NCBI GenBank assembly: GCA_027924585.1 | Contig: BSBM01000606.1 | Span: 10,793,501 to 10,857,500 of the forward strand | Reading direction: 5' to 3' | Origin: Larix kaempferi | Taxonomy: Eukaryota; Streptophyta; Pinopsida; Pinales; Pinaceae | DNA length: 64,000 bases | In this document: one piece after another, positions 9,901-19,818 of the stretch | How positions within the stretch are numbered: the stretch's first letter is position 1 | Layout: each line of letters begins with the position of its first letter | Made by a program: the position numbers and the translations under genes | The notes under the pieces: model-generated | What the model saw: the letters and a program-made list of their open reading frames with translations, nothing else | Database searches by the model: none | Told to the model about the DNA's origin: nothing

Positions 9901-10006
9901 GGACGTGATGGTGAAAGAAATTATGGATTATGAGATCCCAACTCAAGAGCAATGGAAAATTGTTGAAAGATTAGGGAAACCAAAACACAGGTTATGTTGG
10001 GAATAA
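6933..10006 (+). pseudogene. Long decayed ORF of unknown family, C-terminal part
   Basis: From the LTR junction to 9791 a single frame (codons starting at multiples of three) reads as protein-like sequence, broken by about a dozen stops (7083, 7242, 7464, 7503, 7533, 8268, 8337, 8403, 8454, 8754, 8775, 9300, 9789) and no frameshift until about 9780. After that, frame 9785-10006 continues. Order: helical segments (7269-7466; FPLIIDVFQRDTQLVLSLLS), a conserved-looking globular part (7599-8100; GDWFLYREHTIIRVYGFTGA), a Lys/Glu-rich coiled coil (8480-9300) and a C-terminal helical part (9336-9790; KFWSYLNFITDKDVIANIAL). The start is lost beyond the copia insertion. I do not recognise the family. 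It could be a cellular gene relic or the ORF of an uncharacterised mobile element. Confidence 0.7.
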
Positions 10007-10439
10007 ATATTTAGGTGTGTTAATTTTAAATGACGTTGTGGTTCCTTTGTTAACTGCATGAGTGTTACATTAGACATATTTCTTTGAAATTTCCTTTTTT
10101 GGCGAAGAATTCAAAGAACGTTTTGTATAAATTTTTATTTTACAAAGTAATAGGGGTTCGATCCGAGAGTAAAAAATACAGTGATGTAATATCTTTTGAA
10201 GACTTTAAAGAAGAATAGAAGTACAAGTACATCCGAAACAGAGATGCATATGTTGTTATTTTCTTCAGTCTTTTAATTTCTCTTTTGTGAATGTATTTTG
10301 TGTTACACCATCTTATCGCTTTGCCTCATAGTTGACTATAATATCTGAGTTAGAATTCATTTTATATACTCTGATCCACACATTTAAATATTGTCAATGT
10401 TCTTTCTTCAAAATGAATGTAGAATTCATCATAGAACGG
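10007..10439. other. AT-rich spacer, nothing recognised
   Basis: This follows the decayed ORF and could be its 3' flank. I see no ORF, repeat or RNA gene here. Confidence 0.5.
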
Positions 10440-11235
10440 AGATTGGCTAAGTTATAACATATAAACAATAATTTTCCCGACTTTCGATCTCCGAAAAGAA
10501 GGATCAGCCGCCCCTTCATTTATTATAAAATTGTGAACAACTATATCCAACCATTCACCTGTACTGTATCCAGAATGATGAAAACAAGAAGGATCGACCA
10601 ACCCTTCTTGAAGTCTAGAACTATTTTTAACAGAATACTGGGCAGAAGAAAGGTCGACCGACACTTCATTTGTGAGTGAATGGTAAAACTATTCAACCCG
10701 CATAGGCTGCGACAACAATTCCAGACTTCCAACTTTGGCAATGAATAGTTGTGATCGGTATATTGGCTAAGTTAAAACCTATCAACAATATTTATCCCGA
10801 CTAGCGACAAGAAGAATCGGTCGCCCCTTCGTTTAGTAGAAAACTGTAGACACCTATATGTTACAATTCACCTATATTCAGAATTGTGAACACAAGTAGG
10901 ATGGACCGACCCTTCTTGCAGCATAGAACTATTTTGAACAGAATACGCGGCATAAGAAAGGTCAGCCAACCCTTCTTGCACCCCACATGAGGATTCATCG
11001 CCTTTTCCGAAGACGCAAATATGTTGCGGATTGCGGATACCTAATTTTCGTAAAACGTTCCATCAATTCCGCTATCCCACAACCTGCAATGCAGATTGCA
11101 GGATGGGACAACAATTCCCAACTCCTGACTTCCACAGTAAATAGTGGGGAATGGAGATTGGATAAGTTATAACATATAAACAATATTTATCCCGACTTCT
11201 GACCTCCGACAAGAAGGATCGGCCGCCCCTCTTTT
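10440..11235. repeat. Palindromic-motif block 1
   Basis: About seven degenerate copies of a 22-24 bp inverted repeat (type AAGAAGGATCGGCCG..CCCTTC) occur near 10495, 10585, 10645, 10813, 10890, 10955 and 11208. Flanking phrases recur, such as GGCTAAGTTATAACATATAAACAATA at 10447 and the near copies at 10764 and 11163. At 11090-11107 CTGCAAT-GCAG-ATTGCAG is a separate clean hairpin. The block is more degenerate than those at 26709 and 29030. Confidence 0.7.
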
Positions 11236-11350
11236 GTTAATTGATGAAATTTCGTTGATGAATGTTGATTTCCACTTCAGATTATTTATGGAAACTATTT
11301 AATTTTTGCAATCAATAATCCATACATTGATCTACAGTTTGGATTTGTCT
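11231..11350. repeat. Dispersed repeat, copy 1 of 3
   Basis: The run from TTTTGTTAATTGATGAAATT to GATCTACAGTTTGGATTTG recurs at 26351-26460 and 28919-29030. In each case palindromic-motif sequence lies nearby, so it is probably part of the same larger repeat. Confidence 0.75.
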
Positions 11351-11558
11351 TTACTTAGGATCTGTGTCTTTTATGTTTTAAGTGAATTTATTTAATTAAA
11401 ACATTTATCTATTTTTGCAAATTATTAACATCAATTAATAAATTCATGTTAATTTTTCATAATCTTTAATCTTTCATAATCTTTAATACTGTTTAATATT
11501 GTTTAATATTTTGCAATTTATAATTACATTGATCTACAGTTTTGATTTTTCTTTGCTA
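11351..11558. other. AT-rich spacer before the family A insertion
   Basis: This is low-complexity T-rich DNA with short repeats of CATAATCTTTAAT near 11460-11510. Nothing coding is seen. Confidence 0.5.
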
Positions 11559-11563
11559 ATGAT
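11559..11563. repeat. Target-site duplication ATGAT, left
   Basis: ATGAT directly precedes the LTR start here and directly follows the LTR end at 26126-26130, marking one 5-bp staggered insertion of the element at 11564-26125. Confidence 0.93.
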
Positions 11564-12170
11564 TGTTGATGTATATGTAACTTCGGAATGTATTTCATCT
11601 ATGTATTTCATATATATTTATTGTACCCTTATTAGAGATGTGTTATTCCTCTATAAGGAAGTGTCGTTATGTGGATTGACAAGTGTCGCAAGTGTGTGTA
11701 CTTGTCGATGGGTTATTAGACCACCATGTGTTGGGTCGGCCCTGAAATATATATATTATAATGTGGATCTACCTAGCTAGAGAAGTCGGCCCCATAAGGT
11801 CACTAGGAAAACAGGTTAGTATAAATAGAGATCAGGTGATCTCTATTTAGATCATTTCAGAAAATCATATCTCTCTCACTCATAAAGTGGCGCACTAGTG
11901 AGGAGGAGGATCATCTGCTACTAGGAGACTATCTCAGTGTATTTTGGTTGTACTTTGGTTGAACCATTGCTCTCTCTATCTCTGAGGAAGTTGTGGGGTT
12001 TTTCACTTTAGGGTTTTCCCCATGGAAACTCTGTGCCTCTTATCTCTCATGATTTTGATTCTTGTGATGCTTGTCATGCTTATTGTGATTGTAATGCATT
12101 GATATACTATATATGTTATTCTCTCAGTGAAGATCCTAGAGTATTGTGAATTAATGCTATAAATTTAACA
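11564..12170 (+). repeat. 5' LTR of copy 2 (607 bp)
   Basis: TGTTGATG to AATTTAACA, abutting the primer site. TATAAATAG at 11820-11828 overlaps the inverted repeat AAATAGAGATC-AGGT-GATCTCTATTT (11823-11848). One GGGTTATTAGACCACCA module is at 11710. Confidence 0.95.
11820..11848 (+). promoter_or_regulatory. LTR TATA box with overlapping hairpin (copy 2)
   Basis: The TATA box at 11820-11828 shares bases with an 11-bp perfect stem and 4-base loop. The 3' LTR keeps the hairpin unchanged at 25778-25803 although the LTRs differ at about 6% of sites overall. Confidence 0.7.
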
Positions 12171-12182
12171 TGGTATCAGAGC
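12171..12182 (+). promoter_or_regulatory. Primer binding site of copy 2
   Basis: TGGTATCAGAGC abuts the LTR end; initiator tRNA-Met type. Confidence 0.93.
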
Positions 12183-12745
12183 TAAGCTGAGAAGAAGACA
12201 TTTTGCAGTGACGAAAACTTGAGTTTCTTGTTTATTGGGTTTATCTCCACAGATTTTGGAAAAAAAGTATAGTATATTGACTCTACTCATCAAGGCGCAT
12301 CTATCTATCCAATCAGAATTCAATTCTGATCATTTTTAGATTTGGCCCTAAAAACATTAGGGTTTCCACAAAAATAGGAATTTCTGAAATCTGAAGACAT
12401 AGCTGGAAGCTCCTTGCACAAATTGAAGTTTAGAGATTCGGATCAATATTTTTGGCTGGGTAGATCTCTGAGAAACTCAAACCCTAATTCAGGGCTCTCC
12501 CTAGTGAACTCGGGAGGACAAAAAGACAAATCTGAAGGGTAAAATTTGTTGATCTCACATTCTGAATGCACCATGCTGATCAACTCATCAAGGTGCATCT
12601 TTCTATCCTTTTAGAAATTTGAAATTCACATTTTGAATTTTTAGGGTTTTTCTAACAAACCCTAATCCAGGACGAGATCCAGTTTTTAGTATTTCAAGTG
12701 GTAAGACCTAAATATTTTCTATTTCCATTTGAAGTACTCTTTAAG
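12183..12745 (+). other. 5' leader of copy 2, non-coding
   Basis: This 0.56-kb leader is similar to the leaders at 441 and 41673. It ends at CTTTAAG before the gag ATG at 12746. It includes an AGGGTTTTTCTAACAAACCC stretch near 12640 that could fold on itself. No ORF in it is credible. Confidence 0.7.
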
Positions 12746-13411
12746 ATGTCTCACCACACCAAGCTTGAGGATAAGCTCGAAGGGGCCGATAACTTCCGAG
12801 CTTGGAAGTATAGGATTGGGTTAATCCTCGAAGAGAATGAGTTGGACTCATATATAAAAGAAGACATCCCTATCCCAGAGGATGAAGAGGCCAAGGTATT
12901 ACATAAGAAGAACTTGGTCAAGGAAAAGAGAATCATTGTTGATTCTATCAAAAACCATCTCATACCCCATGTGTCTTCTCTAAAGACACCCAAGGAGATG
13001 TTTGACTCTTTGACCAAGCTATTTGAAGGGAAGAACATAAATCAGAAGATGACTCTGCAGAATCAATTGAAAGCGGTCAAGATGTTGAATGGAGAAACCA
13101 TTCAATCTTACTTCTCCAAGGTCTCTCAGATCAAGGAGCAACTTGAAGCTGTGGATGAATTAGTGGAAAATGGTGAAGTTTTTATGACCACTCTGAATGG
13201 CCTACTTAGGTCATGGGACTCCTTTATTCAAGGAATATGTGCAAGAAAGAAATTGATCTCTTTCAGTAAACTATGGGAGGAATGCTCTCAAGAAGAATCT
13301 AGACTTGTAGCTCGTGAGGAAAAGATGGGAGGTGAAGATCAAGCTCTTGCAACTCACACCAAAAGAAGCAAGCCCAAGAAGGAGCACCCTCGCTACAAAA
13401 GATCCTATTAA
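12746..13411 (+). pseudogene. Gag capsid-like region of copy 2
   Basis: Copia Gag packages element RNA into virus-like particles in the cytoplasm. I start it at ATG 12746 (MSHHTKLEDKLEGADNFRAW) because the family B Gag begins at the matching place (MAPNTKLEDRLEGIENFRAW) and the upstream ATG at 12698 adds no similar sequence. The FRAWKYR motif and the middle helical part (KEMFDSLTKLFEGKNINQKM, then QSYFSKVSQIKEQL) match the UBN2-type copia Gag family. A TAA at 13409 ends the frame just before the zinc knuckle, which is intact in the same frame downstream, so one nonsense change separates the two. Confidence 0.88.
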
Positions 13412-15082
13412 AAGAATAAGAAGGATCTAAGATGCTTCACATGCAATGAGAAGGGTCACTTTGATTTAGATTGTCCCAAGAACAAAAGGGTTAATAACAA
13501 CAACTTCAATAAGAAGAAGAAGGGCAGCAAAAGAAAGTTCCATGCTCATGCTGCCGAAGATGATGAACCTCCAAAGAAGAAGGCTAGGGAAGAAAGTGAT
13601 GATGGCTCATCAAGTGAAGAAGAGTATGTTCTAATCTCCGCTCTCACAGGTACTATCTCCCATGGTTGTAATGATTGGTTGATTGATAGTGGGGCTTCCA
13701 AACACATGATTGGGTTTAAGGAATCTTTTGTGAATCTATCTGAACATGAATCACCCCATAAGGTGAAACTTGGGGATGATTATCAATACCCAATCAAAGG
13801 AAGTGGTGAAGCCTCCTACAACCTAGATTCTAGAAAATCTTTGAAGATGAAAGAAGTCCTTTATGTACCTGGGTTCAAGAAGAACTTACTCTCCATCTCT
13901 GCATTGGATGCAAAAGCTATGAGGGTTGCATTTGTGGATGGCCAAGTCCTAATGTGGCCAAAGGGAAAGACCATAGATTATGTGGTAGTGATTGGAGAGC
14001 AAGAGGGAGGATTGTATAAATTGAAGGGACAACCTGAACATGCCATGGTGCATGAATCCATGGAGCGAAGTGAAATTTGGCATAGAAGACTTTCTCATAT
14101 GCACTATAGGGAACTTCCAATTGCATCCAAGGCTGTAGATGGTCTTCCTGAAATCAAGACCAAACATGAAGGTGTTTGCAAAGGATGTGCAGAAGGTAAG
14201 AACATTAAGAGGGCTTTGCCAAGAAGTGAAAGCAAGGCCAAAGATATCCTGGAAATCATCCACTCAGATGTATGTGGTCCTATGTCATCCAGTTCTCTTA
14301 GTGGGTATGTTTACTATGTCTCATTTATTGATGACTTCTCCAGGAAGACTTGGGTATACTTCTTGAAGAACAAAGATGAGGTGTTTGATAAGTTCAAGGA
14401 ATTCAAAACCTTGATGGAGAATCAAACTGACAAGAAGATCAAAACATTCAGATCTGACAATAGTGGAGAATTCACCTCAGGTGACTTCAAGAAGCTTTGT
14501 AGTGATTCAGGGATTAAGAGGGAGTTGACTGCTCCTTATAATCCTCAACAAAATGGAGTTGTAGAAAGGAAGAACAGAACTATCATGGAAGCAGCAAGGG
14601 CAATGCTGCATGACCAAGATCTACCTATGCATCTATGGGTAGAAGCAGCTAGAACAGCTGTATATGTGCAGAACAGAACACCCCACAAGATATTGGACAA
14701 CAAGACACCAGAAGAGGTCTTTTCTGGTAAGAAACTTGAAGTGAGCCATCTCAGAATATTTGGTTGTCCAGTATACACTCATGTCCCAAAGGAAAAGAGG
14801 ACTAAACTAGATCCTTTAGGAAAGAAGGTTATCTTTGTGGGTTACAGTAAAAGCTCGAAGGCTTATAGAATATACTTTCCAGGGTTTAAGAAGATTGATG
14901 TCAGTAGGGATGTAACATTTGATGCAAACTCAGCATTCATCAAATCAAGGAAGGCACCTATCGAAGTTTATGAAGAACCTAAGGAAACTAGATTTCAAGA
15001 CACTACCATGACTGAAGCAGTTCTAGAAGTTGTTCATGAGTTTGAAGATCCACAAGAACCTGTAGATCCACCCACCTCGTGA
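13412..15082 (+). pseudogene. Zinc knuckle, protease and integrase of copy 2
   Basis: The frame is open from the gag stop to 15080. It starts with an intact CX2CX4HX4C knuckle (CFTCNEKGHFDLDC, 13433-13474) for RNA binding. An acidic/Lys-rich linker follows, then the aspartic protease active site WLIDSGASKHM near 13676-13708. Integrase, which inserts the cDNA, has its zinc finger (LWHRRLSH... CKGC, about 14075-14190) and catalytic residues in HSDVCG (about 14258), RSDNSGEF (about 14450; the usual DNGGEF has Ser for the first Gly) and NGVVERKN (about 14560). The frame ends at TGA 15080 after a +1 shift near 15070 relative to RT. Confidence 0.9.
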
Positions 15083-16243
15083 GGATAACTCTCACAAGAG
15101 GAAACCTGCATAGGTTAGAGAGCTCATTCAGGATGTAGAAATATTTGGCATTCCAAAAGAAGAACACAGAGCAAAGAAGAGAACCAGATCACATACCAGC
15201 TATGTTTCTTTACTTTGTGACATTATGAACAAAGAGACTTCCAGTTACGAAGAAGTAGCGGAAAAGAAAGAATGGAAGGATGCCATGGTTGAGGAATACC
15301 AATCAATAATGAAGAATCATGTTTGGGATGTTGTCCCAAGACCTAAAGAGAAGTCTGTTGTGACTTCCAAATGGATCTACAAAATCAAGCATGTTGCAGA
15401 TGGCAGTGTAGATAAATACAGGGCAAGATTCGTAGCTCATGGCTTCTCTCAGAAAGAGGGAATAGATTATGAAGAAACGTTTGCACCTGTAGCCAGGTAT
15501 ACTTCCATCAGAACAGTACTTGCCCTGGCTGCAGCAATGAAATGGAAAATACACCAGATGGATGTCAAGACTTCCTTCTTGAATGGTGTAGTTGAAGAGG
15601 AAGTATATGTGGAGCAGCCACCTGGTTTTGAAATACATGAATGGGAGTCGTATGTATGCAAATTGAAGAAAGCCTTATATGGCTTGAAGCAAGATCCCAG
15701 AACTTGGTATGGTAGGATGGACAGTTTCCTATCTAGTTTGGGCTTTACCAAGAGTAAAGCGGATTCCAACCTTTACTACAAGGTTGAGGAAGGGAATCCT
15801 ATGATTCTACTCCTGTATGTGGATGACTTATTTGTAATAGGAGATGATAGATTGATTGTCGATACTAAAAGGAATCTTGCTGCCGAGTTTGATATGAAAT
15901 ATTTGGAAATGATGCACTATTTCCTAGGTATGGAGGTGTGGCAAAGTGCAGGTGGGATCTTCCTTGGTCAAGGGAAGTACACAGTAGATATCCTGAAGAG
16001 ATTCAGGATGATGGATTGCAAGGCCATGGCCACACCTATGGCATCGAATCTAAATCTTCTATGTGATGCTTCATCTAAGCCGGTTGATGTCTCTATGTAT
16101 CGTAAGATGATTGGGTCCTTGATGTACCTAACGAACACGAGACTAGATCTTTGCTTTGCTGTGAACACATTGAGCCAGTTCCTGACGGATCCGAGGAGTG
16201 TTCACCTAGTTGCTGTAAAGCATGTTCTGAGGTACCTGAAGGG
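15083..16243 (+). pseudogene. Reverse transcriptase of copy 2, interrupted by family B
   Basis: In the shifted frame an extra TAG lies near 15111, after which the frame is open to the insertion. The segment at 15180-15330 (SYEEVAEKKEWKDAMVEEYQ) is the usual copia RT lead-in. KWIYKIKHVADGSVDKYRAR and GIDYEETFAPVARYTSIRTV form the fingers. MDVKTSFLNG carries the first catalytic Asp and LLLYVDDLFVIGDD (about 15810-15850) the active-site pair. Thumb and connection continue to HVLRYLKG at 16240, where family B is inserted. An apparent continuation of the ORF to 16292 is only LTR read-through. Confidence 0.92.
16239..16243. repeat. Target-site duplication AAGGG, left
   Basis: AAGGG precedes the family B element and recurs at 23532-23536. 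Joining the flanks gives the CTGAAGGGTACAGT context seen uninterrupted at 4164-4177 in copy 1, which confirms the insertion point. Confidence 0.95.
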
Positions 16244-16736
16244 TGATAAGTTTAAACCAAATAGACTAGCAAGATCACTGAAAGAAGCATAATCACAACA
16301 TAGACATAGTATTTACCCTTGGAAACCCTCATGGGGTAGAAAACCCAGCAAAGCATTCCTCAATAAGATGATAAACCAAAATACAAGATGTGCTCCCTCC
16401 TTCTAATCCTCCTTAGCAAATCTCTCAGACAAGTGCGCCTCTTTTCATAAGTGAGTGAGTGTATCAAATGAGGAACACACCTCCTCTATTTATACACTAC
16501 TCTGACATATATTTTACACAAGTACATGTAGGCTCGTATTTAACCATTAGGTTAAATACCCTATTATAACTGACTGGGCCGACCCCCACATGGTGGGTCT
16601 AATAACCCTAGTTACCACAACTTCTCGGAGGAATAAACATCTCCGGATACATAATAAAATCACCTTGGAGGGATGGAACATATCTGGAATAAATAATGTA
16701 TAAATATAATATTCTTAGAAGTTACAATATTCAACA
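16244..16736 (-). repeat. 3' LTR of family B (493 bp)
   Basis: On the plus strand it runs TGATAAGTTT to ATATTCAACA. In element sense the TATA box (TATAAATA, 16488-16495) overlaps one arm of an inverted repeat: plus-strand AAATGAGGA (16466-16474), loop, TCCTCTATTT (16482-16491). The module GGGTCTAATAACCCTAG near 16602 is the reverse complement of the family A U3 core. Confidence 0.95.
16466..16495 (-). promoter_or_regulatory. LTR TATA box with overlapping hairpin (family B)
   Basis: In element sense the box is followed by AAATAGAGGA, a 7-base loop and TCCTCATTT; one bulged A distinguishes the arms. The stem differs from that of family A but the position relative to the TATA box is the same. 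The other LTR has the same arrangement at 23261-23290. Confidence 0.65.
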
Positions 16737-16748
16737 CTCCCCCTTAAC
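16737..16748 (-). promoter_or_regulatory. Polypurine tract of family B
   Basis: In element sense GTTAAGGGGGAG directly precedes the 3' LTR start TGTTGAATATT. Confidence 0.88.
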
Positions 16749-16889
16749 GAGAAGGATATTATAACAACATCTGTAGGAGCAAGGAGTCATTCATTACATT
16801 ATCTATATATCATCGGAAGCTTTCTTCAATTCATCATCATCAGTAACTTGACTAGTTACTGCAACATCAACATCATCAGAGTTGATAGT

Positions 16890-17075
16890 ACTCAATCATC
16901 AGCATCGTCATCACACGATCAACAGCATCGTCATCATACGATCATCAGCATCGTCATCACATGATCATCAGCATCATAATCATCATCATTATCACACGAT
17001 CATCGGCATCGTCATCATACGATCAACAACATCGTTATCACACGATCAGCAGCATCGTCATCACACGAACAATCC
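16890..17075 (-). repeat. CATCGTCATCACACGATCA array
   Basis: Units of about 21 bp contain inverted repeats of type ATCGT-CATCAC-ACGAT and ATCGT-CATCAT-ACGAT. In one divergent unit both arms change together, giving TGATC-like arms near 16960. Confidence 0.7.
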
Positions 17076-17129
17076 AGTTCTCTTTAGGACTTATGTCCAA
17101 GGATGATGCAATCCAGTCATGTACCTTTT

Positions 17130-17610
17130 GAACTGAAGTCCAGGTACAATCCAGTCCTATCATGTACCTTTGAACCGAAGTCCAGGGATGATCCAGTCCT
17201 ATCATGTACCTTTTGAACCGAAGTCTAGGGACGATCCAGTCCTATCATGTACCTTTTGAACTGAAGTCCAAGGACGATCCAGTCCTAACATGTACCTTTT
17301 GAATCGAAGTCCGGGGACGATCTAGTCCTATCATGTACCTTTTGAACCGAAGTCCAGGGATGATCCAGTCCTATCATGTACCTTTTGAACCGAAGTCCAG
17401 GGACGATCCAGTCCTATCATGTACCTTTTGAACTGAAGTCCAAGGACGATCCAGTCCTAACATGTACCTTTTGAACCAAAGTCCAGGGACGATCCTGTCC
17501 TATTATGTACCTTTTGAACCAAAGTGTAGGGACGATCCAGTCCTAACATGTACCTTTTGAACCGAAGTCCAGGGACGATCCAGTCCTACCAATTCTCGGA
17601 GACCTCATGT
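17130..17610 (-). repeat. 43-bp tandem array
   Basis: CATGTACC recurs at 17161, 17203, 17246, 17289 and onward, with a 42-43 bp period and about eleven units. Each unit includes GGAC-GATCCA-GTCC, a 4-bp inverted repeat. Confidence 0.85.
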
Positions 17611-17654
17611 CTATGGCTCAGTTCATAGGACCAAAGTCCAAGGATGATCCAATC

Positions 17655-18050
17655 CTTACCGTACATTTAGGACCGCGTCCAAGGATGACTTAATCCTCAA
17701 CCATACATTTAGGACCATGTCCAAGGATGAATTAATCCTCAACCATACATTTAGGACCACGTCCAAGGATGACTTAATCCTCAACCATACATTTAGGACC
17801 ATGTCCAAGGATGACTTAATCCTCCACTGTACATAATTTTAGGACCACGTCCAAGGATGACTTAATCCTCCACCTTACATTTAGGACCACATCCAAGGAT
17901 GACTTGATCCTCCACCATACATTTAGGACCACGTCCAAGGATGACTTAATCCTCCACCATACATTGAGGACCACTTCCAAGGATTACTTAATCCTCCACC
18001 GTACATTTAGGACCACGTCCAAGGATGACTTAATCCTCAACCGTCCACCA
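17655..18050 (-). repeat. 42-bp tandem array
   Basis: ACATTTAGGACC recurs at 17663, 17705, 17747 and onward with a 42-bp period, about nine units. Two inverted repeats lie back to back in each unit: GGAC-CAC-GTCC and AGGAT-GACTTA-ATCCT. Confidence 0.85.
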
Positions 18051-18124
18051 AGGACTTCATTCTCGAAGACATACGTCTACGGCTCTTCTTTAGGGCTGAA
18101 GTCCAGGGATGATCCAATCCCATC

Positions 18125-18410
18125 ACAACATGTATAACAAAACATGTATCCTCATCATCAAAACATGTATAACAAAACATGTATCCTCATCATCAAAACA
18201 TGTATAACCAAAACATGTATCATCATCATCGAAACATGTATAACCAAAACATGTATCATCATCATCAAAACATGTATCATTATCATCAAAACATGTATCA
18301 TCATCATCAAAACATGTATAACCAAAACATGTATCATCATCATCAAAACATATATACATCTATCATCAAAAGCATGTATATCTAACATCAAAAGCATGTA
18401 TATCTAGTAT
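18125..18410 (-). repeat. ACATGTAT / ATCATCATCA array
   Basis: Units of 18-36 bp alternate ACATGTAT with AACCAAA or ATCATCATCAAA. The ACATGT core is itself palindromic. Frames read through this array on both strands only because it contains few stop codons. Confidence 0.8.
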
Positions 18411-18516
18411 CAAAAGCAAAATATAAGAGTCCTAAATCTAAAGAATTCTAGGTAACTAAATGCAGTAACTAGGTAACCTCATCATTGATGAGATGGACTT
18501 GTTATCAGATACTGTG

Positions 18517-19818
18517 CTACTCCCGCTTTCGACGAGGGTCCTTTTGAACTACACCAAGCTTGTCTCGGAAGTGTTCAAACTTTACTTGAGACAGAGGTTT
18601 GGTCAAGATATCAGCAATTTGATCCTCAGTGCTTATATACTCGAGCTTGATAGCTCCTCTCTGCACCATATCTCTTATATAAAAGTATCGGATCTCTATG
18701 TGTTTTGACTTATCGTGAAACACAGGATTTTCAGTCATCTTGATGCAGCTTTGATTATCACACATAATCACAGTGGGATCCATTTCTAAGTCAAACACTC
18801 CAGATAAAAGTTTCCGAAGCAATACTACTTTACAGCTGGCAGAGCAGGAAGCTATATATTCTGCTTCAGCAGTACTGAGGGCCACACTAGATTGTTTCTT
18901 GCTGAACCATGAGATCATGGCAGATCCAAGACCATAACATCCACCTGAAGTACTTTTTCTATCTGAGACACTACCTGCCCAGTCGGAATCTGAGTAACCA
19001 TGTAATCTGAGTTCATGACCTCCGAGATAATATAGACCAAAATCTAATGTACCTTTTAGGTACCTCATTACATGCTTTGCAGCTATTAAGTAAACCTTTC
19101 TAGGTTCTACTAGATACTGACTTAGGGTATTTACAGCAAAGCATATATCAGGCCTGGTGTTTGTTAAATACATCAATGATCCAATGATTTGTCTATATAG
19201 AGTTATGTCCACTAATTCTGATGAATCATTAACTAATAACTTCAAGTTGGAGTCCATGGGAGTGGCCATGGCTTTACACTCCAACATATCAAATCTTTTG
19301 AGAATCTCCACAGTATACTTACCTTGATTTAGAAAGATTCCTTTTGGTTCTTGCCATACTTCTAAGCCTAGGAAGTAGTGCATTAATCCGAGATCTTTCA
19401 TCTCGAATTCTGAAGAAAGCTTCTTCTTGCTTTCAATAGTTTGTTTCTCATTTCCAGTTAGGAATAGATCATCTACATATAACAACAAAATAACTGGTTC
19501 ATCATCCATCACTTTGAGATAAAGATTGGGATCAGCTTTACTTTTGGTAAAGCCCATGCTTGTTAAGAAATTGTCAATCCTTCCGTAACAGGCCCTGGGG
19601 GCTTGCTTCAATCCATATAATGCCTTTCTCAGTTTGCATACATGGGTCCTTCTGTCCTTGATCTCAAATCCTTGTGGGTGTTCTATGTATACTTCTTCTT
19701 CAATTACACCATTCAGAAAAGTTGTCTTAACATCCATTTGGTGTAATTTCCATTTCATCATGGATGCAAGTGCCATGATAGTTCTAATTGAAGTATACCT
19801 AGCAACTGGTGCAAATGT
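18517..19818 (-). pseudogene. Family B RT palm to RNase H, after the single stop
   Basis: This continues in the same frame past TAA 19819-19821; the first 14 codons precede the first Met at 19776. It holds the RT catalytic Asp in MDVKTTFLNG, the active-site motif LLLYVDDLFLTG (about 19465-19500), connection (RPDICFAVNTLSQYL), and RNase H with DSDWAGSVSDRKSTSG, STAEAEYIA and CDNQSC, ending ...LTKPLSQVKFEHFRDKLG at 18517. Within it I see no missing catalytic residue. Alone it lacks the fingers and could not form a functional polymerase. Confidence 0.93.

Larger units (their letters stand above)
16749..18516 (-). repeat. Repeat-rich 3' region of family B
   Basis: These 1.77 kb between pol and the 3' LTR hold four kinds of tandem array and no credible protein; His- or Asp-rich frames here are low-complexity artefacts. 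From plus-strand left to right: a CATCGTCATCACACGATCA array (about 16890-17070), a 43-bp array (17130-17610), a 42-bp array (17655-18050) and an ACATGTATCATCATCATCA array (18125-18410). Each contains inverted repeats. The position equals that of the family A hairpin region, although sequence is unrelated. Confidence 0.88.

Noticed and set aside
6933-10006. Alternative genetic code (TAG read as an amino acid) to explain the unknown ORF
   Set aside because: TGA and TAA also occur in frame, a frameshift is present, and known ancestral codons in copy 3 show ordinary C-to-T decay.
15225-16292. RT ORF of copy 2 read as ending naturally at 16292
   Set aside because: The last 16 codons are family B LTR sequence; the true frame is cut at 16243 by the insertion.
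16882-18407. His-, Asp- and Ile-rich ORFs in the family B 3' region (for example 18123-18359 and 16882-17106)
   Set aside because: They are translations of low-complexity tandem repeats read on both strands with no conserved start; they lie in a region that is non-coding in related elements.
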